Source of the DNA: an uncultured bacterium
GTDB taxonomy: Bacteria; Verrucomicrobiota; Kiritimatiellia; CAIKKV01; CALHGX01
NCBI GenBank assembly: GCA_938031185.1
Contig: CALHGX010000020.1
Coordinates: 1-64,000 of the forward strand
Length of the DNA: 64,000 nucleotides
Direction: 5' to 3'
In this document: positions 53,576-63,126 of the stretch, in pieces
How positions within the stretch are numbered: position 1 is the first letter of the stretch
Layout: the number at the start of each line of letters is the position of its first letter
Position numbers and translations under genes: made by a program
Notes under the pieces: model-generated
What the model was told of the DNA's origin: nothing
The model's input: the letters and a program-made list of their open reading frames with translations, nothing else
The model's database searches: none

Positions 53576-54361
53576 ATGAAATTCGGACTGTGTATTGAAA
53601 TGGCCTTTAACCGCCTCCCCTTCGAGCAGCGCCTTGCCGAGGCGGCCAAAGCCGGTTTGGAGCATGTGGAAATGTGGTTCGCAGATGCCTCCTACAAGGG
53701 ATCACCACAGGATTTGGCCGCCATGGCCAAGCGCTATGGCGTTCAAATCACCAACACCGTCATCGCCGCGTCCGACGGCAGCATCGGCGGTGGGCTGACC
53801 GATCCGCGGCGACGTGAGGAATGGCTGGCGCGCGCACGGATGACCATCGAATTCAACAAGGCCGCCGGCATCCCCGCGACCATCGTCTGCACGGGCAACG
53901 TCGTTCCCGGCATGTCCGACGAGGCGATGTATGCCTCCGTGGTGGACGGATTGAAGGCCACCCTGCCGCTGGCGGAGAAGGCGGGCGTTACCCTGCTCCT
54001 CGAGCAGCTCAACACGCGCAAGGATCACGCCGGTTATTGGCTTTCTTCCAGCGACCGCTCCGCGGAAATCTGCCGGCGGATTGGCTCCCCCTATCTGCGG
54101 ATGCTGTTCGATTGCTACCACATGCAGATCATGGAAGGCGATTTGCTGACCCATATTCGGGCTCACCTGGACCTAATCGGCCACTTCCATTCGGCCGGCG
54201 TGCCGGGGCGACATGAGCTGTATGACGGCGAAGTGAACTACCGTTTCCTGGCTCGTGCGATCGAGGACTTGGGCTATAAGGGCGTGTTCAGCATGGAATA
54301 CGCGCCGACGATGGATCACGCGGAATCGGTTCGCAAAACCCTCGCCTATTTGAAGGATTGA
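53576..54361 (+). CDS. Hydroxypyruvate isomerase-like sugar isomerase/epimerase
   Basis: TIM-barrel protein of 261 residues of the xylose isomerase-like family, Hyi branch. Metal ligands are visible as Glu in LLLEQLNTRKDHAGYW, Asp in MLFDCYHMQIMEGD, the His of IGHFHSAGVPGRHEL, and Glu in FSMEYAPT. GGGAGG precedes the ATG at 53576. The exact substrate (hydroxypyruvate/tartronate semialdehyde or a ketose) is not decided by sequence. Confidence 0.85.
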   Translation: MKFGLCIEMAFNRLPFEQRLAEAAKAGLEHVEMWFADASYKGSPQDLAAMAKRYGVQITNTVIAASDGSIGGGLTDPRRREEWLARARMTIEFNKAAGIPATIVCTGNVVPGMSDEAMYASVVDGLKATLPLAEKAGVTLLLEQLNTRKDHAGYWLSSSDRSAEICRRIGSPYLRMLFDCYHMQIMEGDLLTHIRAHLDLIGHFHSAGVPGRHELYDGEVNYRFLARAIEDLGYKGVFSMEYAPTMDHAESVRKTLAYLKD

Positions 54362-54401
54362 ACGGCTCGCATTCAAATCAAGCCGAAAAAAAGAAGCGTC
54401 G

Positions 54402-55159
54402 ATGAGCGATCGAGTTGTGGCCTTCGGATGCCATCGGGATGATAGTTCATGGCCACAGGAACGCTGGCCCTTTTGGCCCGTGCCGGCTGGAAAGTGCGCA
54501 TTGCCACCATGACCGGCGGCGAGGTCGGCTCCGCCACACTGACCTCGCAGCAGATTCGCGAACAACGGCTCAAGGAAGCAGCGGCGGCCGCACGCGTGTT
54601 GAACGGGCATTATCACTGAGCGGGGAGCTCGGACCTGCCGGTGGAATACAACGATTTCTGCCGCCGCGCCACCACCCGCATCATCCGCGAAGCGGCTCCT
54701 TGATCGTCCTGGCGCCGCCAGTGGATTATCTGGTTGATACGAGGAAACTTCGCGGCTCGTATGCAACGCCGCCTGCATCGCCTCCGTGCCGCTGTTCGAC
54801 TGCGGCGTGCCGACCACGCCCACCAAGCGCTTCCCATATCTTTACTACTGGAATGCCATCAACCTAACCGATATTTTCGGCCGGCCACTTCCCATGCGCA
54901 TCGGCGTGGATGTGAGTGGCGTCATGGACGTCAAAGAGACCATGCTGAAGTGTCACGCCTCACAACGCGACTGGCTGCAGTATCTCGACAACTGAACGGG
55001 GACGCCTACACCGAGAACATGAAAGATCAGCCCCGCCGTCAAGGCGCCCTCTTCGGCCGCGAGTGGGGCGAATGCTTCATGCAGCACCTCGGCAACGGCC
55101 ATCCACAGGAAAACATCCTCAAAACCATTCTGGGCGACCTGCGCGTTGAATTCGCCTGA
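54402..55159 (+). pseudogene. Broken PIG-L-family deacetylase gene
   Basis: Pieces of a PIG-L/LmbE-type zinc deacetylase in changing frames. It begins MSDRVVAFGCHRDD (the family has HPDD), shifts frame to GTLALLARAGWKVRIATMTG and EQRLKEAAAAARVLNGHYH, meets a TGA at 54617-54619, then gives PLFDCGVPTTPTKRFPYLYY and IGVDVSGVMDVKETML in another frame to 54995. A final piece (HLGNGHPQENILKTILGDL) ends at 55159. Several frameshifts and a stop show that it is decayed. In intact relatives it would deacetylate an N-acetyl sugar. Confidence 0.7.
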
Positions 55160-55167
55160 ACCTTGCA

Positions 55168-57087
55168 TCAGGCCGTTGGGGGAGTTATTCGATCCGCCAA
55201 AGTGTCCAACAACCAGGAAATCCCGCGCTTCTGCTCCGGGTCACCGCCTCCGCCAATAGCCAGCAGAAAGCGGAAATCATCCGTCCATCGAACTAGTTTC
55301 ACCACCAGGCGCTGCGGCGCCCCGGTAAGAACGATTTGTCCCGCTTGTTCCTGACTGGTCCACTGGCGCATGCCGTCAGCGCAATAAATCTCCTTCCCGT
55401 CCAGCCAGACGCGGCAAGGGCCGCTACGACCAATCATTAGGTTGGCAGAACGCGGCCCCCCTTCCGTCAGACGGATGGTTCTGGTCAGATAGTAGCAAGC
55501 CTGCCCGCGAAATCCGCCCCACTGTTCCGTGTCAAGCAGGTCTTCTCCGGCCTCCAACAACATGGGACTTTCTGTCGCCAGCTCGCCCTGCAACAGTGCC
55601 TGTTCATCCAAGTAGGCATGATCAAGGTAAGCGTACTGGTTGTAGCTGTCACCAGCGCAACCCGGCACGCTCCACACCTGCGTCATTTTCCCGCCGCTGT
55701 TGTACGGACAAACCGGATACTTCTCTTTGTCCCACATGTGCCAGTATGGTCCGTAGAGCAGCCACTGTCTCGCGCCGCCCAGGCCGAACACCCGGCGAAG
55801 ACGCAGCCCATCCTTCCCCTCCCACACAACGCAGAAAAGATTCTTGTCGGGCAACCACTGCCCCCGCTCCTGCCGCCGCGCGGTGATGAACACCTCGGCG
55901 GCGCTTCGCGCCGCCACTTCCATAGCCCCGCCGCCGACCACCTCGGTCCCGGGCGCCGCTTCCACCACCAATCGGCCGCGCGCCGGCCCGTCGTGCGGAT
56001 TGCGAACAATGACCTGCGCCACCGTGGGGCGCTCGCTCCAGAGCACGGGGGCCTCGCGATACGCCACTTCCATAGAAAGAGTCGGCTCCGGCGGGGGGCG
56101 AACGGGCACAGACGGCGCGCCGGAAAACGACACTTCGCGGTTCCGTGTCGCGCTCATTTCCACACCGATGCGGCAGGTATCCTCTGCCAGCGAGGCCAAC
56201 GAGGCGCCATGGTGCCGCACCTTGATCGCGCACGTCAGGTTCCGCCCCATGCGGCCCACCCAGTCCCCGGGCAGTGCGGCCGTGCCGCCCATGACGCCCA
56301 GCAATGCGCCGGCGGTGGCCGCGGTGCAATCCGTGTCCCATCCGCTGGACACGCAAAGCCACATGGTTTTTTTAAAGTCGCCATGGCCCAGCAACAGGCC
56401 CATCAGCACAATCACGAAATTCGTGACGGCCTTGGAGGCGTCGCGATCGCCGTAATGCCGCATCAATATGCGCCACAGCCGTCGAGGATCCCGCTCCCGT
56501 TCACACAATGCCCGAACGCGCGCCACCACCCCATGAAGACGGCTCGCTGGCGAAACCACTGACAGGCCCGCGGCCAACACCTCGTTCAGATCCGCCGTCA
56601 CGAACGCTTGCGCGGCGGCCGCGGCGTTGAACATCTCGATTTCCACGCTCAAGCCGCCATGATCCAGTTCGCCATCCAGTCGGGCCATTTCCGCGGCAAG
56701 TGCCGGACATCCCGGCGCCACGAAGCCCCAGATCTCGCTTCGGATGGGACAACCCTCGGATTCGAAAAAGAAGCGATTGTTCCACACCCCCGACCACGGT
56801 GGCGCAATCCCCCGCTGGAGGTTATGCAAGAATTGGCCATACTCGCAGAAATTGTACCAGCAGCGGTCCTGCCAATATTCCGCCAGGTCCCGATGCGTAA
56901 GATAAAGTCCTCGTTCCTGCAACGCTTCGAGCCAGACCAACTGAATGTCCAGATCGTCGTTCGGATACAGCCTGTCAGGCCAGAGCTGCTCGATCGTCAG
57001 CTCGTGCCATTGTTTCTGGTTCTCCAGCACCGCGCCGACGATCCCGCCCAGTGATTTCCCCATCCATCCCGCCAGCGTCTTGTCCAA
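55168..57087 (-). CDS. ADP-ribosylglycohydrolase-family protein with C-terminal beta domains
   Basis: Protein of about 639 residues. The first 320 residues are the helical ADP-ribosylglycohydrolase fold with magnesium-binding acidic motifs YPNDDLDIQL and SSGWDTDCTAATAGALLG. The rest (about 330-635) is beta-rich and ends with a segment (GPCRVWLDGKEIYCADG) like the galactose-binding/PA14-type end domains of glycosidase-like proteins. The start is uncertain: the TTG at 57087 is the first codon able to start, yet the frame upstream reads AKTIAYNDY, which belongs to the family's N-terminus. The gene may be 5'-damaged or use an unusual start. Confidence 0.78.
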   Translation of the reverse strand: MDKTLAGWMGKSLGGIVGAVLENQKQWHELTIEQLWPDRLYPNDDLDIQLVWLEALQERGLYLTHRDLAEYWQDRCWYNFCEYGQFLHNLQRGIAPPWSGVWNNRFFFESEGCPIRSEIWGFVAPGCPALAAEMARLDGELDHGGLSVEIEMFNAAAAAQAFVTADLNEVLAAGLSVVSPASRLHGVVARVRALCERERDPRRLWRILMRHYGDRDASKAVTNFVIVLMGLLLGHGDFKKTMWLCVSSGWDTDCTAATAGALLGVMGGTAALPGDWVGRMGRNLTCAIKVRHHGASLASLAEDTCRIGVEMSATRNREVSFSGAPSVPVRPPPEPTLSMEVAYREAPVLWSERPTVAQVIVRNPHDGPARGRLVVEAAPGTEVVGGGAMEVAARSAAEVFITARRQERGQWLPDKNLFCVVWEGKDGLRLRRVFGLGGARQWLLYGPYWHMWDKEKYPVCPYNSGGKMTQVWSVPGCAGDSYNQYAYLDHAYLDEQALLQGELATESPMLLEAGEDLLDTEQWGGFRGQACYYLTRTIRLTEGGPRSANLMIGRSGPCRVWLDGKEIYCADGMRQWTSQEQAGQIVLTGAPQRLVVKLVRWTDDFRFLLAIGGGGDPEQKRGISWLLDTLADRITPPTA

Positions 57088-57228
57088 GTAGTCGTTGTAG
57101 GCAATGGTCTTTGCCCCATGCCCCGGAACGAATGCAGCAAGAACGGCTTGAACTTGTTCGCTTGAACTGGGTCGGCGAGGTTGGTAGAACGGACACGTCG
57201 GCGCGTTTCTTGCGCTGGCGGCTTCAGC

Positions 57229-58545
57229 ATGAGCATCTCATCTGAATCGGCGCATCTAATGGTCGAGAAAGGACCGGATCGGGGCCGCCGCATTGTGCTG
57301 CCGGAATCCGGCGCCCGCATTGGCCGCGCCTCGGCCAATGACGTCGTGCTGACAGACCCGGCCCTGTCCCGGTTCCACTGCCGAGTGTATTTCAAGCCCG
57401 ACGGCGGCCTCGCCGTCGCCGACCTTGGCAGCACCAACGACACCCTTGTGAACGGAAAGCCCGTGCAGGACATGCCGCTGCGAAACGGCGATGTGATTGC
57501 GATTGGCGAAACCGCGCTTCGGGTCATCCACGACCGACGCCTGCCGCCCGCCGGCGAACCGGCTGACGTATCCTCAACCGGTTCACCGACCGCCCGGAGC
57601 GGCCCGCCAGTAAAACGCAGACCGCATGTTCGACCGCCGATCGCAAGGGTTGCCGCCTGGAGCGTAGTCGGGCTCGCCCTGGCTCTCGCCGCGGCCGCCG
57701 TGCTGCTCAAGCAAACCGCCTTCTGGCCCTGGGGCGCACCGGTGAGTTCGATTGCGACGCTACCGGCAATCTTCATCGAGTACGAAAAGGTGCAAGCCAC
57801 AGCGTCCAACATCTTCCGCTACGCCGTCCGCCTTGAGGATCAGACGCTGGCGGTGCGCATTGACAGCTTGGCGGAGGCCCGTCAGGTGGCCCGGGAAAAA
57901 CGGGTGGACCGTGAGACGGTCCGCAAGCTCGGAGCGGCCATCGAACGCGCCGGTTTTTTCGACCTTCAGCCGACGTATGAAGGCGTGGCTCGCGACACAT
58001 TGGACGCCATGGATATCGAAGTCACCCTCGGAACGCGGACACACCGAAGCCGTGTCGCGAACCGCCTCGAACCGGAAGCCTTCGCGGAAGTTCGTGCCAT
58101 CATCGAGACGTACGCCCAGAACGAGCTTGGCCTGGCCGCCTTGGCGCTCTCCCCCGAGCAACTGGTCGAACGCGCGCGCGACGCGCTGCGGGCCGCGGAA
58201 AAGTTCTACGATGACCGCGAGGTGCGTTTCGGGAATCTCGCATCGGCCATCCGATCGTTCCAGGAATGCGTCTGGCATCTTGAGACCGTGGAACCCAAAC
58301 CGGATTTCCATCGCCGGGCTGTGGCGGGCATCGAGGACGCCAAAAGGGCATTGCAGGAAAAGTTCGAAGATCAGCAATTTCGGGCCGAACGGGCCATCAA
58401 GCTGCGCGACTGGACGGAATCGGCTCGCGCCTTGCGCACCATCTTGGATTTGATTCCCGATGCTGCCGACAGCCGTCATCAATGGGCGCGGGAGAAATTG
58501 CTCGACGTCGAGCGCCATGCGGATCGCAAGGGGTCCCGTTCATGA
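57229..58545 (+). CDS. FHA-domain membrane protein
   Basis: Protein of 438 residues. Residues about 10-95 are an FHA phosphothreonine-binding domain with GARIGRASANDVVL, the SRFHCRVYF strand and DLGSTNDTLVNG. A Pro-rich linker and one membrane helix (about 140-165; VVGLALALAAAAVLL) follow, then a soluble C-terminal half with helical TPR-like character (FGNLASAIRSFQECVWHLE). The FHA side is probably cytoplasmic. ATG 57229 is chosen; 57259 is possible. It overlaps the PEGA gene by ATGA. Typical FHA-PEGA pairs occur with Ser/Thr kinase signalling, but no kinase is present here. Confidence 0.82.
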   Translation: MSISSESAHLMVEKGPDRGRRIVLPESGARIGRASANDVVLTDPALSRFHCRVYFKPDGGLAVADLGSTNDTLVNGKPVQDMPLRNGDVIAIGETALRVIHDRRLPPAGEPADVSSTGSPTARSGPPVKRRPHVRPPIARVAAWSVVGLALALAAAAVLLKQTAFWPWGAPVSSIATLPAIFIEYEKVQATASNIFRYAVRLEDQTLAVRIDSLAEARQVAREKRVDRETVRKLGAAIERAGFFDLQPTYEGVARDTLDAMDIEVTLGTRTHRSRVANRLEPEAFAEVRAIIETYAQNELGLAALALSPEQLVERARDALRAAEKFYDDREVRFGNLASAIRSFQECVWHLETVEPKPDFHRRAVAGIEDAKRALQEKFEDQQFRAERAIKLRDWTESARALRTILDLIPDAADSRHQWAREKLLDVERHADRKGSRS

Positions 58546-59924
58546 ATCATGGCCCAAAGCACCCCGACCACCGGCTTGGCCTTGCCGCCGCCATCAGGCC
58601 GGCCATCCTGGCGATGGTCCTTGTTGCGACCGCCGGATGCGACCGCATCAGCTCCGAGCGGGCCGACTGGGGGCAGATCCGAGTGAACTCCTCCCCTTCC
58701 GGCGCATCGCTGTTCATCAATGGCCAGGCATGGGATGCCACCCCCACCACCGTTACCCGTCTGGCCTCCGGCGCCCATCTTCTGGAGTTGCGTAAGGAGG
58801 GATACCGAACGGCGCGCAGAACCGTCGTTTTGTTGCCGGGCCGGCGGGCCGCCGTGGATATCACCATGGAACCGCTGAATGCGCTGATCCTCGTCGAGTC
58901 CGTCCCGCCGAGCGCTGAAGTGGAAATCAACGGCAATTTCCGCGGCGTCACGCCCCTTCTGCTTACGGACGTCCCCCTTGGAACGCACCGTCTGCTGTTC
59001 CGCGCGCCAGGCTTCCAGCCCAAGACCATGGAAGTTTCGGCCATGGACCGAATTCCCCGGCGCGTGCAGGCGCTGCTGACATCGGACGCGGCGACTCTCT
59101 CTGTCGTCTCCACGCCCACGGGCGCCACCGTCTTCGTCAATGGCGCCCGGCAGGGAGAAACGCCCTGCACGGTGGATCGCGTCCCGGCAGGAGAAGCGAA
59201 TATTGAACTGACGCTGGAAGGCTTCTATCCACATAGAGAAAAAAGAGCTCTTCGCGCCGGCGATGCGCTTACCATTGATGTGGCGCTTCGTCCGCAGCCC
59301 TCCGTGGTCCGTGTCGTCTCCATACCGGACGGCGCACGGGTGTATCTGAACGACGAGTACGCCGGCGTGACGCCGATGGTGATATCCAACCTCCCCCCGG
59401 GTGCGCACCGTGTTCGCGCCGAGGCGAAAGGCCATGAACCGGCGGCCCGCACGGTCCGCGTCCCGCCCGCCGGCGCCATTACGGAGGAATTTCGCCTGAC
59501 CCGGAACAGCGGCACCCTCATTCTCGTCACCGAGCCGGCCGGGGTGGAGGTTTTCGTTGACGGCGAACGGCAGGGCGTGACCATTTCCGCCGTATCCGCC
59601 GTAGTGTCAGATCCTTTCGTGGTGGACTGGTTGCCGCGCGGGCCGCACACCGTTCAACTGGCGCGGACGGGTTACACGCATTCGCCCGTGCGCATCCAGA
59701 TTGAGTCCGGACAAGTTGTTAACCTCCACGAGAAGATGACGCGCCGGTTCATTCCCGACACCTTGGTTCGAACGGGGATTCAGCCTCAAGACGTAAGAAC
59801 AGGCGCCTTGATCCGCCAACACCCCAACGGCGATATTGTGCTGGAAACGGCGCCGGGCATCACCGTGACCATCCGAAAAGCCGAGATTCTCAGCATTGAG
59901 CCGTTGAGGGATGACGCGCCTTGA
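58542..59924 (+). CDS. PEGA-domain lipoprotein
   Basis: Protein of 460 residues with a lipoprotein signal (ILAMVLVATAGC, lipobox Cys at about residue 33). It then has about five PEGA-type beta repeats, each with a hairpin such as SSPSGASLFINGQ, STPTGATVFVNGARQGETP and SIPDGARVYLNDEYAGVTP. It should sit in the periplasm, anchored by lipid. It starts by ATGA overlap with the FHA protein, which would give a cytoplasmic sensor and an envelope partner. The 3' end overlaps the converging DUF192 gene by 35 bp. Confidence 0.85.
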   Translation: MNHGPKHPDHRLGLAAAIRPAILAMVLVATAGCDRISSERADWGQIRVNSSPSGASLFINGQAWDATPTTVTRLASGAHLLELRKEGYRTARRTVVLLPGRRAAVDITMEPLNALILVESVPPSAEVEINGNFRGVTPLLLTDVPLGTHRLLFRAPGFQPKTMEVSAMDRIPRRVQALLTSDAATLSVVSTPTGATVFVNGARQGETPCTVDRVPAGEANIELTLEGFYPHREKRALRAGDALTIDVALRPQPSVVRVVSIPDGARVYLNDEYAGVTPMVISNLPPGAHRVRAEAKGHEPAARTVRVPPAGAITEEFRLTRNSGTLILVTEPAGVEVFVDGERQGVTISAVSAVVSDPFVVDWLPRGPHTVQLARTGYTHSPVRIQIESGQVVNLHEKMTRRFIPDTLVRTGIQPQDVRTGALIRQHPNGDIVLETAPGITVTIRKAEILSIEPLRDDAP

Positions 59925-60285
59925 TCAATCGGGCGCCGACGGCTGCATGGCCCGGCAGAGAGCCTGCAGGCACTTCGAGCGCGCTTCGAACCCGCCAGCC
60001 GCCCCAGACCACCCGCCAAGGCCGAACGCTGCGCACCACCCTCAGCACACGGTCTCCGCCGCTTATGAAAACGATATCCAACGGAAAACGCATGAAACAC
60101 GTGTGCACACAGCGGCACGGTTCCAGCCAGAGCCCCTCGCCAGGTCCGACAACCGAGCGCCCCATCCAGCCGGCCAGCCGACGCCGGAAGGTTTCGGCTT
60201 TCTCGGTCGCAGCGCTCCATGTGGCGCCGTGTTCATCCATAACCACCCATCGGCGGCCGTCGGGAGTGGTACGCTCCTCTGTCAT
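59890..60285 (-). CDS. DUF192-family protein
   Basis: Protein of 131 residues. The conserved DUF192 core is visible: RLAGWMGRSVVGPGEGLWLEP, VHTCFMRFPLDIVFIS and SALEVPAGSL. Relatives are small, often exported proteins of unknown function; no signal peptide is evident here. It ends 35 bp inside the converging PEGA gene, and its start lies 6 bp after the DUF502 gene's stop, so the two are cotranscribed. Confidence 0.83.
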   Translation of the reverse strand: MTEERTTPDGRRWVVMDEHGATWSAATEKAETFRRRLAGWMGRSVVGPGEGLWLEPCRCVHTCFMRFPLDIVFISGGDRVLRVVRSVRPWRVVWGGWRVRSALEVPAGSLPGHAAVGARLIKARHPSTAQC

Positions 60286-60290
60286 CGCCG

Positions 60291-60962
60291 CTACGCCTTC
60301 GCAGGGGCGGCTGCCGCCTTGCCCGTCTCCTGTGACGGTCGCATGGCCACCGTCTCGGGAGAAATCACGCCGCCGGAAAACAGCATCTTGAGCCCGTCCT
60401 CTACGGAGAGATCGGTTTCCTCCACCTGCTCCGGCCGCGCCAGTTGGAGAAAACCGGTCGTGGGATTGGGCGCCGTCGGCACAAAAATCTTATAGTACCG
60501 TTCGCCGTCCGCCGAACGGATCGTGCCGGTGATGAAGGCCACCGTCTTCATCCCGGCGCGGGGAAATTCCACGAGCGCCACGCCGCGAAACGTGGATCGC
60601 CCCTGCGGAGAAAACGCGTCCACCACCTGTTTGGATGCGCTGTAGATGGTCCGCACCACGGGCACGCGCAGGATCAGGGCCTCCCCGAGCGCGAGCAATC
60701 GCCGCCCCATCACGTGCGCCGTGATGGCCCCTATCGCGTACACCAACAGCACAAACGCCGCCGCGGAGACCAACATCAGCCCCAGTTCCGAGAACCGCCA
60801 CGGCAGCAGCCGTACCAGGGGTTTGAGAAATCCGGCAATCATGAAGAAAATAATCCGGCTGATTCCGAAGGTAATGCCCAACGGCACCAGAATCAGCAGC
60901 CCCGAGAACAGCCGGTTCCGAATGTGATGCCCCCCGCTCTTCTTGCCTTCTTTCATCGTCAT
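60291..60962 (-). CDS. DUF502-family membrane protein
   Basis: Membrane protein of 223 residues with two hydrophobic segments (FSGLLILVPLGITFGISRII and LMLVSAAAFVLLVYAIGAIT). The DUF502 core follows: VPVVRTIYSASKQVVDAF and FITGTIR, then YKIFVPTAPNPTTGFL. Function is unknown. ATG at 60962 (MTMKEGKK) follows GGGAG by 10 nt; the longer frame upstream is not supported. Confidence 0.85.
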   Translation of the reverse strand: MTMKEGKKSGGHHIRNRLFSGLLILVPLGITFGISRIIFFMIAGFLKPLVRLLPWRFSELGLMLVSAAAFVLLVYAIGAITAHVMGRRLLALGEALILRVPVVRTIYSASKQVVDAFSPQGRSTFRGVALVEFPRAGMKTVAFITGTIRSADGERYYKIFVPTAPNPTTGFLQLARPEQVEETDLSVEDGLKMLFSGGVISPETVAMRPSQETGKAAAAPAKA

Positions 60963-61113
60963 GAGGTGTTGACTCCCGCTTTCCCCGCCGCCGGCCCGTT
61001 CGTTCGGCAAGCGGCATCCTTTGCTGGCGATCTTACTCCTTCGGGCCGCCATCGCAATAGCCAACCAGCGCTTCGGCGGCGAGCAAACCGGCGAAAGAAG
61101 AGACGCTTTGCGC

Positions 61114-61143
61114 TTGCGCCGGCTCGACGGGTTGCCCTATAAG
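61114..61143 (+). promoter_or_regulatory. Putative sigma-70 promoter of lemA
   Basis: TATAAG (61138-61143) is a good -10, with TTGCGC (61114-61119) 18 bp upstream as a poor -35. It lies about 58 bp before the lemA ATG. Confidence 0.3.
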
Positions 61144-61200
61144 TCTACAGGTAGAGGCGCGGGAGGCCGCGTCGTCCTTTTGATCTTGGGAGACTGTGCC

Positions 61201-61791
61201 ATGACACCCTGGATGGTCGTGCTGATCGTTCTCGCCGCCGTCGCGTTGCTGATGGTCGTCCTTTACAACAAACTGGTGACGCTGCGCAACCGCTTCAAGA
61301 ACGCGTTCGCCCAGATTGACGTGCAACTCAAGCGCCGCTATGACTTGATCCCCAACCTCGTCGAGACCGCCAAGGGCTATCTCCAACACGAGCGCGTCAC
61401 GCTGGAGGCGGTGATCCAGGCGCGCAACGCCGCCTACGCGGCCGGCCGGCGCGCCGCCGCCAATCCGGCCGATGCCGCAGCGGTCAAGCAGCTCCTGGGC
61501 GCCGAAAGCCAGCTCACCGGCGTGCTGGGCCGTCTTTTTGCCGTGGCCGAGGCCTATCCGGACCTCAAAGCCAACCAGACCATGATGCGCCTGATGGAGG
61601 AGCTGACCTCCACGGAAAACAAGGTCGCCTTCGCCCGCCAGGCGTACAACGACGCCGTCATGGCGTATAACACCGCCCGCGAGACCTTCCCCGCCGTGCT
61701 GCTAGCCGGGCCCATGGGGTTCGCCCCGGCACAACTTTTCGAAGTGGAGGCGCCTGCTGAACGGCAAGCGCCTAAAGTGTCGTTCCCTTAA
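61201..61791 (+). CDS. lemA: LemA family protein
   Basis: Protein of 196 residues with one N-terminal membrane helix (MVVLIVLAAVALLMVVLYN). The LemA core is clear: LVTLRNRFKNAFAQIDVQLK, RRYDLIPNLVETAKGYLQHE, LKANQTMMRLMEELTSTENK and ARQAYNDAVMAYN. The C-terminal ...F(P) segment is typical. LemA proteins are helical, with the C-terminus outside the cytoplasm; function is unknown. GGGAG lies 8 nt before the ATG. Confidence 0.93.
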   Translation: MTPWMVVLIVLAAVALLMVVLYNKLVTLRNRFKNAFAQIDVQLKRRYDLIPNLVETAKGYLQHERVTLEAVIQARNAAYAAGRRAAANPADAAAVKQLLGAESQLTGVLGRLFAVAEAYPDLKANQTMMRLMEELTSTENKVAFARQAYNDAVMAYNTARETFPAVLLAGPMGFAPAQLFEVEAPAERQAPKVSFP

Positions 61792-61886
61792 GCCCAGGAC
61801 ACACCGTTTCAAAAAAAGCTAGCTTGCTACGGCAGACGAAATCGCCGAGGTCAAACTTCCCCCGAGCCATCAGAGGAAAAAGTCAC

Positions 61887-62989
61887 GTGAAAGAACTGCC
61901 CCCTGGAGAAAGACTGGTTCGATGCTTGGTCGGAGAATCCGTGGATCGTGTGCCGTTCGGCGTCAATCTCGGGTGGATGCCTTGGACGGAGACCTTGAAC
62001 CGATGGCGAGCGGAAACGGGAAATCCTGCGCTCGATCCGGCTCGGGAGTTCGGTTACGACCTGTCCTTTGCGAGACCCGCCATTCATGCCGGCATATTCC
62101 CTCCCTATCCTCACCAGGTGCTGCGGGAGGAAGGCGATCTAATCGTCTGGCGCGACGAAAGGGGCATCACCATGCGAAACCGCCGGGATGGCAGTTCCAT
62201 GCCGGAGTCCTTGACTACCCCGTCAAGACCCCCGATGACTGGGAACGGCTCAAAGCCGAAAGGTTGAACCCCGAGACCGCAGGACGCATCGCGGAAGACT
62301 GGAAGGCCTTTCGCGCCCGCTTGCGCGCCACCGGCGAGGCCGTACAAGTCGGATGGTTCCCCTATGGCGTCTTTGGCATGCCGCGGGACCTGATGGGCGT
62401 CGAAGCCCTGTTGATCGGCTTCTACGAAACCCCCGACATGATCCGGGACATGATGCAGCATCTGACCACCCTGTGGATCCGGCTTTGGGAGCACGTCGCG
62501 GCGGAGGTTCGCATGGATCATATCCATATCTGGGAAGACATGTCGGGGCGGCAGGGCTCTCTGATTTCGCCGGCAATGGTCGAGGAATTCATGATGCCTT
62601 GTTACGACCGTATTGCCGATTTCGCCCGCGGCATCGGCGCGCGCGTGGTCTCCGTGGACACGGACGGCGACTGCAGCGAACTGGTGGCCATCATGACCCG
62701 CCATGGCGTCAATATGTTCTTCCCCTTCGAGGTGCAGGCGGGGAACGATATCCTCGATTACCGCCGGCGCTACCCGACGCTCGGCATCGAATGCGGCCTC
62801 GACAAGCGCGCGCTGGCGGCCTCCATTGAGGAGACGGACCGCGAAGTGGAGCGGGCCGGCGCCATGCTGCGCATGGGCCGCCAAGGGCCCGGCTTCGACC
62901 ATATGATCCCCCCCGATGTGCCATGGGAACGGTTTGCTCATGCGGCGCACCGCATCAAGGCGCTGTGCAACGAAGCAGGGCGCGAATAG
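61887..62989 (+). pseudogene. Uroporphyrinogen decarboxylase-family protein, frameshifted
   Basis: A URO-D-fold gene, probably of the methyltransferase-like branch rather than true HemE. Frame one (GTG at 61887, after GAGGAAAA) gives VKELPPGERLVRCLVGESVD through ITMRNRRDGSSMPE. Frame two continues VLDYPVKTPDDWERL to the stop at 62989, with DHIHIWEDMSGRQG and DTDGDCSELV. The switch lies between about 62199 and 62210, a one-base loss or equivalent. Everything else is intact, so this is either a very recent mutation or a sequence error. In some organisms such proteins demethylate methoxylated or methylated substrates. Confidence 0.72.
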
Positions 62990-63126
62990 GTCGCGGGCAA
63001 AAACAACCGTCAACAGGCCCGCTCATTTCCGTTCATTCGTGAACCGTTTTTATGCGGGTAAGCTTTTCTTCTTCCTTTAGGGTGCCGTTTTGGTATGTTC
63101 TCCAGCCGTTTTCGGACGCGACCATC

